Shown here in pieces: positions 9,966-20,860 of a stretch of 64,000 nucleotides of DNA. Positions within the stretch are counted from its first letter, which is position 1. Every line of letters begins with the position of its first letter. Source of the DNA: Lateolabrax maculatus (taxonomy: Eukaryota > Chordata > Actinopteri > Acropomatiformes > Lateolabracidae); the NCBI GenBank assembly GCA_031216445.1, contig CM062206.1:5712001-5776000 (forward strand), given 5' to 3'. The translations under genes were made by a program, and so were the position numbers. Below the pieces are notes generated by a model. That model was not told the origin of the DNA. It worked only from the letters and a program-made list of their open reading frames with translations, and did not search any database.

Positions 9966-12078
9966 ACCTCCCTGTGGAGAGAGGGAAGATTGAGAGAAAA
10001 TAGACCTCCCACCATGCGGAGTCTTAAGAGGGCTGAAGCCTCTCAGAATGTACTTTCTCTGCTCCAGGTTGAAGAGACCTCCTACGCTTGAGATTTTTAT
10101 TTTCAGGGAGAAGCAAGACATGCCGTCTATGTCTCATACTTCAGACATTAAGAGCACTTACGATTATGATGCTGAGGGAAAAATCGGACAGGCAATACTG
10201 CTCCTCAGACATTTTCATTATGATATATAAGGGTGACAATATGGCTTCATTAGAAAGACAAATATATCTTGTGCTGCTATTTCGAGATTATTTACGTTGT
10301 TTCATCATTACAGTATGCACTCTGAAACTTTAAATAAAGACATTTATTTACAGTTATTGACATCTGGATTTTGTATTGTTGTCATTATTGAATTTAACAT
10401 TATCATGATTTTGTTTTATTTCAAAAACAGAGAGAGAGCGTGATTTAAGACTGTATCTGAATCTTCTACGAAACCTATCAAGCCAGATAGTAGCTACCAA
10501 GCTTAACTGCTTGACAGTTTGCCAGATGCCATCTTAAACGTTCGCTTGCTTAACAATGAGCTACCTAGAAAAATGCATAATCATAATCATGATTGAAATT
10601 GATAGCGACAGGCACCCTTTGTTGCATTTCATAGCCCCTCTCTCATTTCCTGTCGATCAATTGTCAAATAATTGCAAAAAATGCCCCTCCAGATAATCGT
10701 ATCAGCCTTTTTAAATATGACCAAAACATTGAGCAGGTAGTCCACGTGTAGCAATTGTTGGCTGAGATAGCATGTGCCTAAAAACGTTAGTTTGATGTGA
10801 GCTTTAAGGTTATGCAGCTTTTACAGGAAACGTGTTTGCATGTAAGAACAGGACGCAAGGCTAAAATCCATTTTCTGTCTGACCACACCTTAAGACTTCC
10901 TAATGTCAAGCCAGTGTCACACTTGAACAGGCGAGGTAATATTATAAACCTAGATAGCATTTTTTAGGTGAAGGGATGTGTCCAAACGCATTTCTACAAA
11001 GACAAACTATTTACCACCCCATGGACTGTTAGAAATGACTGGTGCTTGTCCAATGACCCGAACCCTGCAGCACAAACACAACACAAACTGTTCAAGGAAA
11101 ATGCAAAATGCTATTGAAAGACTTTTTTTTATGTTGACAATGCATGTGTGTTTTTAGAGTTTCAGTTCAATAAATAAACTCTTTTTATTCACCTTTACAT
11201 CACATGATGACAGCTGAGCAAACTGAGATTTGTTTGAAATCTCCAGAAAAAGATAATAATTGGACCTTGAGTTAAGATTATTTTGTAAAGATACATTTTT
11301 TTTTCTATATTTAGACTGTAGTCAGAAAAGTGACTCAACTGTATAGTCATTTTTTAAACTGTAGTTGAGGACGATACACTGAGTACAACTTCACAAATGA
11401 CACACTAAATGCTCTGCATCTATACTTGCTGACAGTCGGGTTTAAAGTGCACCTTTTGGCAACCTGTCAATCATGTTCACATGCAAAAATTATTGCTAAT
11501 TAAAACAAAATTTCTCATCATCTTCCACAGTGATCAAAATGTCTAACTTTGACCTTCTGTACCGGATTTCTCTTTTTCCTGAGTTGGAGTAAAATTCTAA
11601 CTAAATTTCTTTTTACAGCAATAAATAACTACTCGGAAACAGTATGTGATGTGTTTGTTGTGTTTGAGTCACTTTATACTTTTACTGCACTGAGGAAAAT
11701 CTCTACTTTTGTTTTCATGCTTTATGTTGTGATGCATTTTCAAATTCCAAAAAGTAACTGGTGCTCGATGTTTCAATTTTCCTGTAGGAACAGTTATTAA
11801 GGCGTACAATCGTCACAAGAGGCAAGGGGATTTGGCTCAGCCCCCTTCTGGTGTGACTGGGTCCATATAGGATAGAGAAAGACAGAGATACAGGACAGAA
11901 AGAGAAGGTCGATGAGGGAGGTGGAGGGGGAATACTCTCGGTGAAGAGATGGAACAAGTGCAATTACTTCAATAAACGCACATCGACTGGACATCTTATT
12001 ATCATTGACCTTTTATGTATTATTCAAGCATTTGCTTGGCCCACCAGAAATTGAAGAATAGATTGTGTGCCTATACTC

Positions 12079-12106
12079 TGTGTGTGTGTGTGTGTGCCTG
12101 TGTGTG
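12079..12106. repeat. TG microsatellite
   Basis: Interrupted (TG)n of about 28 bp. Confidence 0.85.
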
Positions 12107-12867
12107 AATGCATGTAGCCCAATGTTCATTCTCTTGTTCAGTATGGATTGGACTCGACTGTTTTATTAATGGATCAATTGTGTTTCTGCATCATCAACCT
12201 TTCAAAACCCACTAAGGGTGTATCGATTTCAGCACAAAATACACACTGGGTTGGAGAAATGTGAATTCATTGATCTATAAGTTACCGGGGAAATAAGAAA
12301 CAAATACCCACTAAAAAGTTCTTGTTCTTGACTAAAATATACAGTGCTTATTCGCCATCACCATAGCCCTAATTTTTTGCAAACACAGGGAAACATGTCC
12401 TAACAACTGAAATTGTTATCCAAAGGAAAACAGGTGATCAGTGAAATCAAAGGTGCCACATGTAATTTCACATCAAAAAGCTATCATTACAGTAACATTG
12501 AGACCTCTGTGAAATTACTAAGGTATAAACAAACAAAAGAATCGGTGAAAAAATTTACAGCCTTTACAATGATGTGCCGGTCAGAGTCAATGTGAAATAA
12601 GCTGAATTGTTTTACAGCACAAAACACAAGGAGGGTGTTGTTATAATAATCTGTTGCATCTGTACAGTAAAACAGTTATCTAATCATTTGTCTACTGATG
12701 CAATCATTTTAAACATATTTACAACTGGAATCCGAACGCTTGTATCATGTGGAAGAAAAACAAAACTGTCCACAAATACGTAACACAGTGACTCTAATCA
12801 TCCCCAGCGTATTTTGTCTCCATATTTACTCAGTTGTTTAGTGTGAGCTAGTTTCTGGCTGCAGAGG

Positions 12868-12965
12868 CTAAACAAGACTAAAATAAGAGTCTTTAGCCAC
12901 ACTAGCAGCTATGTGAGGTTGTGCAGTGTACAAAGATTGCTTTGAGCTGATGGACAGACCGACAT
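12868..12965 (-). repeat. Dispersed repeat family B, reverse fragment
   Basis: Read on the minus strand, this segment has the end-section of the family seen at 33.9 and 42.0 kb: a block with TCAAAGCA and a CCTCACA motif followed by GCTGCTAGTGTGGC. This matches, loosely, the CAGCCTCACAGAG end of the 42.0-kb copy. Only the last ~100 bp are present. Confidence 0.4.
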
Positions 12966-13624
12966 TGTCTCCACTGTAGAGCCACACTACTAAGCGTGGC
13001 TGCAAACCTGTTTATGTTGGTGGAAATAGTCGAGGTGTCTATAGTGTTTGTAGGTTTCAATAATCCTGAAGTCTGTTCCCAGTTTTAAAACAAGGCAACA
13101 ACATAGAGCCAGGTTGAGTGGCTACCAAATGACCAAATGAAGGGAATGTTAATTCCTCTGGATGTTGCAAATTTTCCTCAAAGACGTTTATGTAATATTT
13201 ACCATATCTAATAGTAGAATAGGCAGCACCCACACATACCCTACACACGCTCCATCCTGCCCCTGAACGAGCAGGCCATAATGACCTTATTTCAAAATGG
13301 AGAGTAATTCCCACAAACTGCCATGGGTGGAGTATAAACGGTTATGGAGCCGCTGACTTTATTTCCCATGAGTCTATTACTATTGAAGTAGCCATAGATA
13401 TATTGAGCCTTGAAGCAGAATAAGCATTATGTGATCCATTACTGTTTTATTTTCTTATTTTTTATAATAGTTAGCAGTGCCACAGCATTATATGAAATTT
13501 AAATTGTATTGTTCTTTCATTTTTGACCAACACACTTGAATTGAGGCCATCTCTAAGAATCCCTAATGGCATAAATTCACTTTCAGGGCCATCACTTTTT
13601 TTTCCACTGTAATTTCTGTTGAGA
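12966..13624. other. Intergenic stretch, nothing recognised
   Basis: Unique AT-rich sequence; no gene, repeat or strong motif seen. Confidence 0.45.
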
Positions 13625-13830
13625 TTCCCCTGCATGCGGCCGCTAATGGCCGCTTTGAATGTGTAATCTGATGCATCGCCATGGTCTCTTTCATCTTATT
13701 TGAGGAAGGAGGACAAGTGTTCTCCAACCCCCCAGCGTATAGAACCTCATTTTATAAGCCCACATGAGAACAGGAGGCGACATTGCCTGTCGTCCAAATG
13801 GACTTTTCATTAGGACTCAGGATGGGTTTG
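13625..13830. promoter_or_regulatory. Candidate conserved noncoding element
   Basis: Mixed-composition, repeat-free block with several CpGs, a GCGGCCGC octamer (13637-13644) and nearby repeated TAATGGCC-like strings. It stands out against AT-rich surroundings and has no open frame of note. Regulatory role is inferred from composition only. Confidence 0.25.
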
Positions 13831-13883
13831 GGTCACAGCAGCAGCACAGCTGATCAAATCTCAAACAATGGAGCTGCTGGCAC

Positions 13884-14050
13884 AAAGCTAAGCTAACTGG
13901 CTGCTGGCTTCAACGTTATATTTACTGTACGGACACGACATCAACCTTCCCCTCAAACTCTCAGCAAGAAAGCTTATTTCCCAAAATATCAAAGTATTCC
14001 TAGTGGACATAAAGTTAACATCTCACCAAGAGGTCCATTTAGTGTAGCTG
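13884..14050 (+). repeat. Dispersed repeat family A, copy 1 (CTAACTGGCTGCTGGCTT-type)
   Basis: Starts CTAACTGGCTGCTGGCTTC, then a TTATATTTACTGTACGGAC block, a CTCAGCAAGAAAG block and AAAATATCAAAGTATTCC. The same ordered blocks recur at 14314-14516 and, less completely, at 18610 and 51925. I recognise this as one of the most frequent repeats of percomorph genomes. No coding capacity. Confidence 0.65.
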
Positions 14051-14075
14051 TTTTCTTTGTTTACCGATGGGAATC

Positions 14076-14077
<2 letters not shown>

Positions 14078-14123
<46 letters not shown>
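14078..14123. repeat. (GT)23 microsatellite
   Basis: Perfect TG/GT run of 46 bp lying between two copies of repeat family A. Confidence 0.95.
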
Positions 14124-14125
<2 letters not shown>

Positions 14126-14265
14126 TGTGTTGGCTGGATCTGAGCCCGCCTGTGAGTATAGAGCCAGCGTGTGATCTGATGCATTAAGTGTGTTCATGTG
14201 AAATTTGACCATCAGTTATTATTATTATTACAGAAGGTCATGAAGATGAAACTTATAAAGATGTT

Positions 14266-14292
14266 TTGTTGTTGTTGTTGTTGTTGTTGTTG
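14266..14292. repeat. (TTG)9 microsatellite
   Basis: About nine TTG units just before the second family A copy; a shorter (ATT)n tract lies at 14217-14230. Confidence 0.9.
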
Positions 14293-14313
14293 AAAAAATG
14301 TCACATAACACTG

Positions 14314-14516
14314 AATCTAACTGGCTGCTGGCTTTAACTTTATATTTACTTTACACACCTGCGAGTGGTATCAACCTTCTCCTCAAGCTCTTAACAAGAA
14401 AATGAATACTGGTATTTCTCAAAACATCAAAGTATTCGCTTCAAGTGGACATCATAAAGTGGATATTTTTTTGCAAAAACAATCTCAACTAATAGCTGAT
14501 TTAGTAGCTGTTTTGG
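14314..14516 (+). repeat. Dispersed repeat family A, copy 2
   Basis: Same orientation and block order as copy 1, 430 bp away: CTAACTGGCTGCTGGCTTT, TTTATATTTACTTTAC, GGTATCAACCTTCTCCTCAA, then AAAACATCAAAGTATTC and a TAGTAGCTGTTTT end. Copy 1 likewise ends with a TGTAGCTGTTTT string, so the shared segment covers the whole 170-200 bp. Confidence 0.65.
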
Positions 14517-17500
14517 GGCTTTCAATCATATCAGGTTGAAATTTCCAATTTTCCTTAACACTTTAAGTACTTCTTGCCCATGTTGGCTCAAAAGCTGAGG
14601 TTCAAAGTTCATTATTGACATTGAAAACAACAGTTGAGCAAACAATATTACCACATGGTCCACTTGGTAGCTTTTAAAGCTTTCAATTGCACCTTCTGGC
14701 CTTTACAAATTTTCTGTAGTCTGTTGAAAATGTGTGTTCATGCAGTTTTGTATTGTGTCCAATAACAAGTAGAGCATGAAAACCAAATCCAATGTTTATT
14801 AGGAAAGTGTTTTGTAATTATCCTGCTAAATTGACTGTTAGTGGGTCATTTTGTTATTTCCAAGCACAAGTAACTGCTGGTTATCAGATGTCAAAATCCA
14901 GGTGCATCTACCAATAACACCATAATATTGTTCTCTAGGTCCAGTCGCAGGGCAGTGCTCGGCACAAGAATATTAGATCTCATTTTGCAATCTGTCTGTC
15001 CCCCATTTCATGGCCATTATGCTTTGTAAGGGAGCTGAGAGAGGAGAGGAAATATGCTTCAATCCAAAATGTTCCCTTTTTCTTTTCTTTGATAGGAAAA
15101 CAAATGAGTATATGATGTGAATGTGGCAGTGGGACATTAAGTGGTTAGAGGTTGTAAATCAGACACTGATTAAATCTGTCTGGGCCAGAGTTGTCCATTT
15201 GCCTTGAGTGCAAAACTGACCTGATTTGGGTGATTTTCCTGACAGGTCTGTATATCACAGTGGGTGTAACTGCACTGTGGCACATTTCACGCCATTAAAG
15301 CTATCCATGGGTCTGTTATACTTCAAAGGTACAGTATCCTTGATAGCACTTATATGACTTGAGGAACATTTTCAACTGTAAATGGTGAGCATCATATTAT
15401 TTTGGCTGCATCTTTTCAGGATAAGAGGAATGTGGGAGTTGCTGGTATGAAAGCATCCGCTTCCTTTTTTCTATTTGGTCTTTTCTAACGATCCTGTCCT
15501 TTTTTCTCTCATTGAGTTTTCCATTTTTGTAAAACACGGATTTTACTAAAAGAAAGCACCATGTGCTTTGTTCTTTTCTCTCTTGCAGCATTTCATCGGG
15601 CAAGTGCTTTTTCTTCCTTTTGAAAAGTCAAACCTGTCAAGACCAGTTTAAAATAAAATACTTTTTCTCCCATTTTCTCTGTCATCTGTGCTGCTCGGAG
15701 GTAGAAGGTCACCATGCTGCAATATCTCAGGCCTCCCTTTAATCAAGTAGATGTGGAAATAAAAATAAATGTTTTAATGAATCAATGCACTTACTGTACA
15801 CTCTGAAAACAATTTTCTGCTGTTATGACTTGATGTCAAACTAGCAACTGGAAGTCATCTATTGCAAAACGTTACATGTAAGGCTGCAGTACCATTTCTT
15901 TTCTTTTTCTTATGTGAATGAAGCTTTGCAGATATCAGTTTTTTTCTAGATCTTTGTATCTTTTTTATCTATAGTAAACAATTTCCACGTACAATACAAA
16001 TGAAACTGATGGAACCATAAGTTCAGCAGTAAATGTACAGTTAATAGTACATTTACTTATAAAGCGCTTTTCAGCACATAGCACTATTATTCATTCACAC
16101 TCAAGGTTTCAGAATAAACTCTAAAAAGTATGTCATTATAAGATTAAATGGAAATGATTGAACTTCGTTTCTGAAAGCCAAATCTGAACAAAAGCTTTTT
16201 GATCATGTAATAGCATGCAGCACTTTGGGCTTCTATGTTTGAATAGAGTAAATTGTTACTTGTTATTTTAAGATGTGTGAGTTCAGGCAGAGTGTTGGGG
16301 AAGTGAAGCTGTTATATGACAACATAACAATGAAACAAACCTTTACTTTCCTCTGATCTTTATTTGAGGTACTTCATGTGTCTACAGTGGCTCTGGTTTT
16401 CTAATTCTAACCAGTAACTCGCCATTAACAATAAACTGCAGGGGAGAATGTTTAAACATACATGATGAACATCAACACCCAGAAATACTGTACTTTGATT
16501 TAATGTTGCTATAATCAACACTCTTATGTTAACAATGGACCCCTTGACTACGTCTATGTAAAAGGAGTTGCTCGTAGTTCCCCTTGGCTTTAAGGAGCTT
16601 TACAGGATGTTTCAGCTCACTGGTTTCTTTTCTTTTTGGGCTTGCAACTGTACTTTGTTTTGGTTCACTCTCACTGCTATCAAAGCATCATTTTTGGCTA
16701 AATGGCAGATGGACACAGTTGGCAACTAGCTGGCGGACATAGTGGATCATTTAGCAGTAAGAGAGCCAGATATATCCCTCAACAGTTGGTGGAGACCAAT
16801 AAAAGAGCAAAAAAGGAGAGTGAATATTGGTCTTTCATTCATCAGGTGGCCAGAAACATGACTCCAGATTAATGCGTCTGGCTCTATATCTGCACGTTCA
16901 CCATATTACCTTAATTAGTGATAATTATGCCAGTGTTGTGTTCAAAGCTTGTTTCCGCTGCTCCTAAGTTGCCAAAAAAATGTATTCAGAGGTAATCTGA
17001 ACATCGAACATTGTTGAGCAATGAAGATGATAGCCAGAATACCAAAGGGACAAGAAAGGCAAAACATCGAGCCTTAGAGACTCAGCTGTCTCAGTTTGTG
17101 TTAGCTCTAAAATCCTGATCCTGAAAGATGAATAAAAGTAAAAATACAATTTAATTTGGGCAAATTAGTCAACACAAATGCAAAGTTCTTCTCTGTTGCA
17201 GCCCCTCTTTGTCATTTAAGTTGGTAAACCATTTGTATTTTTACATTAAAAACTCTGCCCAGTGTAAGTACAGTGTATCTCGACATAAACCAGGTTACAG
17301 TTGCTTCGTTTCTGAGTTTAGCCTTTCTGCCACATTTAAAAATAACTGACCTTTTAACACAACAAGTTGTCGTATCGGAACTGCAATGTTTTTCGCCCCG
17401 GCTTGTAAGCTTTCAACTAACCCATATGCGTAGTCCTTTTATAGCTCCTGAAAGGCAGTTGTGAAAGTGTGTTGGAGGGCAACTATATGAATCCAACAAA

Positions 17501-18202
17501 ATGCTCATTGTATAGCAGCTCGTTAAGTATTTGAAAAACATTTGGAATCTCACCGCACCCTGCTGTCACAAGTAGAATATGGGGCTCGACCTTGTTTTTC
17601 ATATTATTCGCATTGCTTCACATTATCATATGCTATGTAGCTATTCTTGTCAAGTGCAGACACCATTATAATCTGTGGACGTTCAGGAAGACGGAAGCGA
17701 CTATAATTAGACCAATCTGCATGCATGCTGTGTGTTTTGCTCTGTTAGTTCTTAGATTCAAGATGCAAATTGGATCCCACAATGCCTTAAGAGTCACCTA
17801 ACGAACCTCTTAATGCAAGCTTTGATTGCGTTTCACTTGTCATAAAAAGTGATTTGAAAGCCCCTCTGTCTGCATTAAATCTCCATAATGAAGCAAGACA
17901 AAAATGCCATGGCCATAAGCACATGGATTACAATTTTTAATCTACTGAAGCTCATTATGTTGAGGCTCATGTGCAGGATGGAGATTATTCAGAGGAGAAA
18001 TTGACATATTTCTTTTAATATTCAATGTAACATCTGTTGTTTACTATGATATGATGGGATGTCACTCTGTGATACAGTAACATACAGTATGTCACACTGT
18101 GTTCACTGCAATGCACTTTATATAGTGTAAACTGTGCAACAATGCAGATGAGAAACATTCCCCAAACATAAAATTGATTTAGTGATTTTGATATTCTGAC
18201 AC
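14517..18202. other. Intergenic stretch
   Basis: AT-rich sequence without a gene. The only thing I recognise is a short LINE-tail-like fragment at 16045-16110. Frames of 60-70 codons are chance-like. Confidence 0.5.
16045..16110 (-). mobile_element. Possible LINE/SINE 3-prime-tail fragment
   Basis: Contains ATAAAGCGCTTTTC followed by CATTCACAC, the reverse of the AAAGCGCTATATAAAT tail found on many fish LINE and SINE elements. Very short; low confidence. Confidence 0.35.
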
Positions 18203-18309
18203 CGGCCCTGCGATAGACTGGCAACCTGTCCAGGATGTACCCCACTTTTCACCCAATGCATGCTGGGATAAGCTCCAACCCAGTGAAGGATAAGCAGGTA
18301 TAGATATGT
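18203..18309 (+). mobile_element. L2-type LINE 3-prime tail (or a SINE sharing it)
   Basis: The blocks GCGATAGACTGGCAACCTGT, CCAGGATGTACCCC, TTTCACCCAATGC, GCTGGGATAAGCTCCA and AAGGATAAGC follow the order of the well-known vertebrate/fish LINE 3-prime end. The C-rich section before the AAGGATAAGC block is shortened. No reverse-transcriptase frame is attached, so this is a 5-prime-truncated or solo tail. Confidence 0.8.
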
Positions 18310-18609
18310 ATTTTAATAAAAAAAGTATTTTGCTAAAATAAGACAAAGGAAGACAAAATAATTCTTAATGATTAGTGTAAGAACATTTTTGTGAATATCA
18401 TAGATTGCCTAAATTATTGCTTAAAAGATGGTTTCTCTCATTCTTGTATATTTGCACCACTTTGATTTTTTAAAAGAATTTGATGATCTACTCTTTAAAC
18501 ACAATAGACCGACTGAATTTAGGTGAATAAAGAGTTTTTTTTCATGACTAATTTGAATAGGATCTCCTCAAACTGGCAGATTAATATACTGCAAAAAATG
18601 GCTTGTTAG
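18310..18609. other. Intergenic stretch, nothing recognised
   Basis: AT-rich sequence with no distinct feature. Confidence 0.4.
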
Positions 18610-18770
18610 TTTCGGACAGAGCCAGTAATCTGTTTCCCCCCTGCTTCCACTCTTTATGCTAAGTTACATATTCAAGGGACAGACATGACATTGATATTGA
18701 TCTCCTCCAAGTCTGAGGAAGGAAGCAAATAAGTGTATTTCTCAAAATGTCTAACTATGCCTTTAAGACA
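18610..18770 (+). repeat. Dispersed repeat family A, copy 3
   Basis: Includes the upstream part of the family (GTTTCCCCC, CTTTATGCTAAG), a GGGACAGACATGACATTG block and a final AAATAAGTGTATTTCTCAAA then ATGTCTAACTATGCC. The CTAACTGGCTGC block is lost. Same orientation as copies 1 and 2. Confidence 0.6.
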
Positions 18771-20405
18771 TCCATTAAGACAGGGAGGAGAGCGATTCAT
18801 CTTAGATGTCAAAAACATGTGCTTGCGTCTATATGTAGTTGAGACTTAGCTGTATCCAAGGCTTCGGTCATTTGTTATGAGGCAGCAGAAAAAGAAAATA
18901 AGTTGAACCCCAGCTGTATAGGTGGCTAAAGGCTTCCTCACATTTTCCAACTGAACTTTTCTGTCAGGTTTTCTTTTTCTTCCCCGTCCCTGTGCAGCAG
19001 CTGCAAATATCCAGCAGTAACAACAGCTGACCTTGTGGGTCTTGCCTCTTGACAGTGCTCTGTGTTTGTCTGTGTTATTCTATAAATACGAGATAAGGGC
19101 CGTGGCAGTTCCAATGTGTAGCTGTGTGGTTAATTGAGACCCAGCATCAGTGACCCCAGTGTATGCCTAAGCCCTCCGTGCCACCGTCTATCACTCATGT
19201 TGGGTAATTGGTAGCAATGCAGCCACAGAGAGCTAACATTGCAAAAAGTGAGGAGTTGTGACTGACAGAGTTCTGTTGAAGCGCTTATTTTGGACAAAGA
19301 ATATGTTTGCTTTTAGAGGAAGCTTCATTAAGAAAACTAGAAGGGGATGCGGGTGATACTTTTGTGTTAAATGTTTTGTAACAAGCTGCACTGGGCGAGA
19401 CCAAAATCACATTTTCATTCATTGAGACAACATAAATCCTCCCTGTGTACCAAAATAAAACTGTAGTGTCAGATATGGCTCTTTTTTTATGAATGATGAA
19501 TCAAAACTAATGAATTAAACACAAGTGAGTGCTCTATCAGAGAAAGCTGCATAGCCTGTGTCTGAAATCACTGACGTGCTCACTCATTCAATGCTGTTAC
19601 AGACACTGTAGTTCACTCTGTAATGAGCAGAACATTTAGATGTCAGACTGACTGTGTAATGATATGGGTTCACTTACATCATAGTGTATAATTTATAGAT
19701 ATTTGCAAACATATTTTTTAGGAAAGGCAACGCTGTTTGGATCACATTTCTTATCAACATAACAAGGAAACAATATAATTATAATAAATCTGCAAAAACC
19801 TTCAGTGTCAACGTATTTCATTTTTTTCCACCTACAATATCCACTCCTGGTAACTTAAGCATGATTAATGTGTTATTGTTATGTTTAGACAACTAAAATC
19901 ACTTAAGGTTAGGGAAAGTTAAATATTTAAAAAGTCAGCGATGACTAGAAGCAGGACATGTGTTTAATGTTAAAATATTTAACCAAAACTATGATATTTG
20001 CCGAAACTCACCAAGCATCTTTGTAGCCTAAAACTAACACATGTGGTGCAGGAAGCAAAGACCTTTGGGAACAAAAAAAAATGGTGCCAGTAAACGTAAT
20101 CTATGCAGCAATTACATTTCCTCCAAAGTGTATTTGGCAAAGGAAAATGTTTGTATCTAAATGTATTTTACTGGAGACAGGGTCTATGTGCAAAACTGCC
20201 AAAGGTAGATTTTAATTGGTTCACAATAATACTGCATAATGAGACAAAAGGCAAATACTGTATGAGGGTTTTGTATTATGTCTCTGCATACAGCCTCACA
20301 CAAAGAATTAGCAGGGCATTCAAAAATCAGAAAAATTAAAAACATTCCCCCGTCATAATCCAGCCCCTCCGCACTCCCTTGCATCCCATATTCATCAATC
20401 AATAG
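18771..20405. other. Intergenic stretch
   Basis: No credible gene. A family C repeat fragment lies at 19878-19960. The rest is unique AT-rich sequence. Confidence 0.45.
19878..19960 (+). repeat. Dispersed repeat family C, copy 2
   Basis: Contains TTATGTTTAGACAACTAAAA, then ACTTAAGGTTAGGGAAAG, matching copy 1 at 8.2 kb in order and orientation; degraded afterwards. Confidence 0.45.
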
Positions 20406-20590
20406 TTAATATCTTCCTTTAGATCTCCACTTTCCTTTGAGTTCAGCGACTTTTCTACATTCAATTAGCATGACCCTCAGAAGAATATGCCCTCCGCTGT
20501 GACTGCGTTCAGTTCCATCCTTTCTGAATGCCATTTCCACCCATGGAAGAGGTGACACAATGAACAGCCCCAGGTATTTTTCTCCCCTCC
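20406..20590. other. Mixed-composition block next to G-rich tract
   Basis: Unique sequence without a repeat signature. Minus-strand frames of up to 172 codons extend through here and the G-rich tract, but their proline/histidine-rich low complexity is explained by the C-rich complement, so they are not called. Confidence 0.35.
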
Positions 20591-20860
20591 TGAACGGGGG
20601 GGAGGTGGAGGGTGCGAGTGTATGTGTGTGTGTGGGGGGAGATGGGGGTGAGGGGGGTGTGCAGTATCCCCAGGGGAGGGCAGCACAAATCCAAAGGAAC
20701 AAAAACGCATCCATATTTGGCAGGGCTTTTGTCTCCCCTGACAGCTGAGTGTACCGAACGGGAGGGGGGGCACAATAATGAATTGGATTAAATGTGAAAG
20801 TAAGAAAGCATGGCTCCTCAAAGGCCAGGAGGGGGGGAGGTGGAGGGGGTGCGAGGTATG
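20591..20860 (+). repeat. G-rich, strand-asymmetric tract with potential quadruplex runs
   Basis: Runs of G on the plus strand include 20596-20602, 20634-20639, 20644-20648, 20652-20657, 20763-20770 and 20831-20852, mixed with a short TG repeat. Three long runs separated by 3-4 bases at 20634-20657 plus a fourth at 20673 could form a quadruplex. Biological role unknown. Confidence 0.6.

Larger units (their letters stand above)
8331..12860. other. Intergenic stretch
   Basis: No credible gene. Contains CA and TG microsatellites (9889-9965 and 12079-12106), T-runs and an AT-rich background. Frames of 60-100 codons occur on both strands but lack any exon signature, and several run through the CA repeat. 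Confidence 0.5.
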
